A stretch of 64,000 bases of DNA from Chloroflexota bacterium (GTDB lineage Bacteria > Chloroflexota > Anaerolineae > DTLA01). Where the stretch lies: positions 22,532-86,531 of the forward strand of contig JADBJK010000031.1 in NCBI GenBank assembly GCA_014874485.1, written 5' to 3'. The notes under the pieces were generated by a model. That model was not told the origin of the DNA. It worked only from the letters and a program-made list of their open reading frames with translations, and did not search any database. The stretch's first letter is position 1; the number at the start of each line of letters is the position of its first letter. Positions 61,544 through 64,000 of this stretch are shown piece by piece. The position numbers and the translations under genes were made by a program.

Positions 61544-63157
61544 ATGGGTTATCCGCAGTACATGCGAGATTCCATTGCGAAGGTAGAGGCGACCCGCCCC
61601 CGGCGGCTCCAGGAAACGTTCCCAATGCTGACCGCGCAGGAGAAGCAAGCCCTGCTGGAGAAGTTCCACCCCGACTACATCCGCGAGGCCATGCGGGAAC
61701 TGCGCGTCGGGCCGAACAAGGGCACGCGCACGCCCCACGAACTGGCCGACCTGCTGGAGGCGCGGCCCGTGCTGGACCCCAAGGCCGTGAACCTGGACAA
61801 CGTGGATTACGAGACCGACGTCCTCATCATCGGCGGGGGCGGCGCGGGTTCGGCGGCGGCCATCAAGGCGCGCGAGGCCGGCGCCAAGGTCATCATGGCC
61901 ACGAAACTGCGCCACGGCGACGCCAACACCATGATGGCCCAGGGCGGCATCCAGGCGGCGGACAAGGAGAACGACTCCCCCGCCATCCACTACCTGGACG
62001 TGATGGGCGGCGGCGGGTTCACCAATGACCCCGACCTGGTGGAGGCCCTGGTCAAGGACGCGCCGCTGGTCATCCAGTGGCTGGAAAGCCTGGGCTGCAT
62101 GTTTGACAAGCAACCCGACGGGACGATGATCACCATCCACGGCGGCGGCACGTCGCGCAAGCGCATGCACTCGGCCCGCGACTACTCGGGCGCCGAGATC
62201 ATGCGCACCCTCCGCGATGAGGTGCGCTCGTGGCCCGAGGACATCCGGGTCATTGAGTTCGCGCCCGCCGTGGAACTCCTCATGGACACCAATGGCCGGG
62301 TCGCCGGCGCAGTCCTGATGAACCTGGAAACCAACGAGTACCTGGTCGTCAAGGCCAAGTGCACCATCATCGCCACCGGCGGCAGCGGGCGGCTCCACTA
62401 CCAGAACTACCCCACGACGAACCACTACGGGGCCACCGGCGACGGCCTCGTGATGGCCTACCGCGTTGGCGCGCGCCTGGCGTTCATTGACACCATGCAG
62501 TACCACCCCACCGGCGCGGCCTTCCCCGAGCAGATCGTGGGCCTGCTGGTTACCGAGAAAGTGCGCGGCCTGGGCGCTCAGGTCGTGAACATAGACGGCG
62601 AGCAGTTCGTCTTCCCGCGCGAGACCCGCGACGCCGAATCCGCCGCCATCATCCGCGAGTGCGTGGAGCGCGGCAAGGGCGTTACCACTCCGTCGGGCAT
62701 CCAGGGCGTGTGGCTGGATTCGCCCATGATTGAAATCATCCACGGCCCGGGCACCGTGCAGAAGGAACTGCCCGCCATGGTGCGCCAGTTCGGGCGCTTC
62801 GGCATAGACATCACGAAGGAGCCCATGCTCGTGTACCCGACGTTGCACTACCAGAACGGCGGCATCGCCATCAAGCCGGACTGCACGACGGACATCCCCG
62901 GCCTGTACGTGGCCGGCGAGGCGTCGGGCGGCGTCCATGGCCGCAACCGACTGATGGGCAACTCGCTGCTGGACGTGTGCGTGTTCGGACGCCGAGCGGG
63001 CATCACCGTGGGCCAGCACTTCCGCGAGGTAACGCTGGGCAAGTTGACCCTGAGCCACCTGGACAGGTGGGAGAAGGAGTTGAAGGACGCCGGGCTAGAC
63101 CCCAAAGTCTGCGCCCCCATCCTCCTGCCCGACTACACGCGGCGGAAGGGCGTGTAG
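61544..63157 (+). CDS. Fumarate reductase/succinate dehydrogenase-like flavoprotein, non-covalent FAD predicted
   Basis: The protein is 537 aa. FAD motif DVLIIGGGGAGSAAA, substrate segments MQYHPTG and RNRLMGNSLLDV. In SdhA/FrdA a His before the AQGG motif binds FAD covalently; here the position is Asn128 (ANTMMAQGG), as in aspartate oxidase and soluble fumarate reductases. About 85 N-terminal residues are extra. It ends the cluster behind CGGAGGAG. Fumarate is the likely acceptor since fumarase opens the operon, but related substrates cannot be excluded. Confidence 0.87.
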   Translation: MGYPQYMRDSIAKVEATRPRRLQETFPMLTAQEKQALLEKFHPDYIREAMRELRVGPNKGTRTPHELADLLEARPVLDPKAVNLDNVDYETDVLIIGGGGAGSAAAIKAREAGAKVIMATKLRHGDANTMMAQGGIQAADKENDSPAIHYLDVMGGGGFTNDPDLVEALVKDAPLVIQWLESLGCMFDKQPDGTMITIHGGGTSRKRMHSARDYSGAEIMRTLRDEVRSWPEDIRVIEFAPAVELLMDTNGRVAGAVLMNLETNEYLVVKAKCTIIATGGSGRLHYQNYPTTNHYGATGDGLVMAYRVGARLAFIDTMQYHPTGAAFPEQIVGLLVTEKVRGLGAQVVNIDGEQFVFPRETRDAESAAIIRECVERGKGVTTPSGIQGVWLDSPMIEIIHGPGTVQKELPAMVRQFGRFGIDITKEPMLVYPTLHYQNGGIAIKPDCTTDIPGLYVAGEASGGVHGRNRLMGNSLLDVCVFGRRAGITVGQHFREVTLGKLTLSHLDRWEKELKDAGLDPKVCAPILLPDYTRRKGV

Positions 63158-63249
63158 CGCGGAGCCCCTCGCCCGCCGAGAGGCCCAGGGATGCGGAGCA
63201 CAGAACCCATAACAAAGCGCGAAAGGGAATACTCTTCCTCTACCGCAGG

Positions 63250-63363
63250 GATTCTTGATGGTGTGTCATTGCGAGGGAGAGCAGTGCGGTGTTCAGTTGC
63301 GACGCACCTGCGAGGTGCGTCGCAACTGATGGCGGAGATTGCTTCGCTCCGCTCGCAAGGACA
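63250..63363. repeat. TCATTGCGAG repeat with nested palindrome
   Basis: The gap 63158-63469 holds this element. Outer arms TGTCATTGCGAG...CTCGCAAGGACA enclose a perfect 16-bp palindrome (63294-63328, CAGTTGCGACGCACCT with loop GCG), copy 3 of the GTGCGACGC family. The nested arrangement shows the palindrome entered an older repeat. Confidence 0.85.
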
Positions 63364-63469
63364 GCGGGCAACTTTCTCTGTGGCGAAGTACTTTCCTTTC
63401 GCGCTTTTTGTTGTCCTTCTGCGATCAGACTCGGCGCTGCACCCGAACCTTATGTCCTGCGCCTGCCTG

Positions 63470-63883
63470 TTACCGCACCTGATACTCCAGCGTGCGATCC
63501 AGTGTACCGTTCAGGTACAGGTCCACCTTGTACTTGCCCACCGGCCAGGGCCCCTTGTTCGTCAGATCAAACGTCAGGTCGCCGTCTCCGGTAGTCAGCG
63601 ATGCCTCGTCAATCAGCGTGTTCGCATCCACACCCTCCACGTCCACCGCGGTCCACACCGCCTTCACCTGCGTGTCCGAGGGGGCATTGGCCAGTTTCAC
63701 GATGCAGTACACGGTCAGGTCATCCGGGCTGAACACCGTGGTCTCCGGGCTGCCGCTCTCGTTGGCCGACAATTTGGCGCTGCGGATGTTCGCCGTGCTG
63801 ACGCCTACGCCGACGGAACATGCGGCCATCACCGCCACTAGGGTAGCCAGCGCAACCGCCACGAACCACTTGCTCTTGGACAT
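63470..63883 (-). CDS. Small lipoprotein of unknown function
   Basis: The protein is 137 aa. Signal peptide SKWFVAVALATLVAVMAAC with lipobox MAAC near residue 22. The rest is a beta-rich domain: DLTVYCIVKLANAPSDTQVKAVW and KYKVDLYLNGTLDRTLEYQV, like fibronectin-type or Big-like extracellular domains. ATG 63883 follows GAGGAGA; the track start at 63958 overlaps a -10 element. Function unknown, probably cell surface. Confidence 0.75.
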   Translation of the reverse strand: MSKSKWFVAVALATLVAVMAACSVGVGVSTANIRSAKLSANESGSPETTVFSPDDLTVYCIVKLANAPSDTQVKAVWTAVDVEGVDANTLIDEASLTTGDGDLTFDLTNKGPWPVGKYKVDLYLNGTLDRTLEYQVR

Positions 63884-63956
63884 CTCGTTTTCTCCTCGTT
63901 CGGAATTCGTCGCGCACCACCCGCCAGCCTGCGCCAGCATCGCCGTGCGCACCTTC

Positions 63957-63998
63957 ATTATGCCCCCTCCGCGCCCTGGTGTATATGACCTATATCAC
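63957..63998 (-). promoter_or_regulatory. Promoter and CRP/FNR-type dyad of the lipoprotein gene
   Basis: On the minus strand, GTGATATAGGTCAT (63985-63998) lies upstream of CATAAT (63962-63957). The dyad centre is 29.5 bp before the -10, as in two other promoters of the window. Confidence 0.55.
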
Positions 63999-64000
63999 GT

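Overview
The window is high-GC bacterial DNA with densely packed, often ATGA-overlapping operons and A-type (sigma70-like) promoters that are TATAAT/TACAAT/TAGAAT with 17-bp spacers. Gene content suggests an anaerobe or facultative anaerobe: Hdr-type electron-bifurcation proteins, a fumarate reductase-like flavoprotein, a flavodiiron protein, a probably PPi-dependent phosphofructokinase and a two-subunit glycine decarboxylase. Together with the dispersed TGTCATTGCGAG repeat family, this points to an uncultured Chloroflexota (Anaerolineae-like) bacterium. That placement is inference; no marker gene here proves it.

Layout. 0-1.5 kb: end of a CooF-like ferredoxin and an FAD/NAD oxidoreductase. 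1.7-3.8 kb: cupin, methyltransferase, lipoprotein hydrolase. 3.8-9.2 kb: an acyl-CoA-type cluster (SDR, a KAS III homologue lacking two catalytic residues, CoA-transferase, alpha/beta hydrolase, MaoC hydratase) followed by a complete branched-chain amino-acid-type ABC transporter (9.4-15.0 kb). 15-17.4 kb: a polytopic His-rich membrane protein plus a heme O synthase-like UbiA protein behind a CRP/FNR-type site. 17.4-22 kb: tRNA-Phe, tRNA-Gly, tRNA-Cys and a 4,267-bp integrative element bounded by an 88-bp duplication containing tRNA-Cys. 22-29 kb: peroxiredoxin, SpoIID-like protein, transporters, flavodiiron protein. 29-39 kb: glycine cleavage genes, including a GlyA-GcvT-GcvT fusion, plus phosphofructokinase. 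39.7-47.9 kb: DUF362 ferredoxin, Clp1/Grc3-like P-loop protein, a cysteine island (Rrf2, cysK, cysE-DUF59 fusion, ybaK), a TGS/uridine-kinase-like protein and signal peptidase. 48-63.2 kb: a fourteen-gene cluster of fumarase, two HdrCBA modules, CBS-ACT protein, MvhD, FrhB-like protein and soluble fumarate reductase-like subunits.

The two most interesting systems are these. (1) The 48-63 kb cluster looks like a cytoplasmic Hdr-linked fumarate/succinate redox complex. One HdrA is split over two genes and its paralogue is fused, and no membrane anchor is encoded. (2) The tRNA-Cys element carries two copies of a small structured RNA. They share a bulged-C hairpin, a conserved single-stranded stretch and a terminator loop GCAAACG, with stem sequences that differ but keep pairing. 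The element also has iteron-like repeats inside its replication-initiator gene, a helically phased tandem repeat, and matching subterminal 22-bp repeats likely to be integrase arm sites.

Three promoters carry TGA-N6-TCA dyads centred about 30 bp upstream of the -10 hexamer, suggesting a shared CRP/FNR-family regulator. Several repeat families (TCATTGCGAG, GTGCGACGCACCT palindromes, a 28-bp perfect palindrome, an 86-bp palindrome) fill the larger intergenic gaps. All functional statements rest on reading the sequence and family knowledge; no database search was run.
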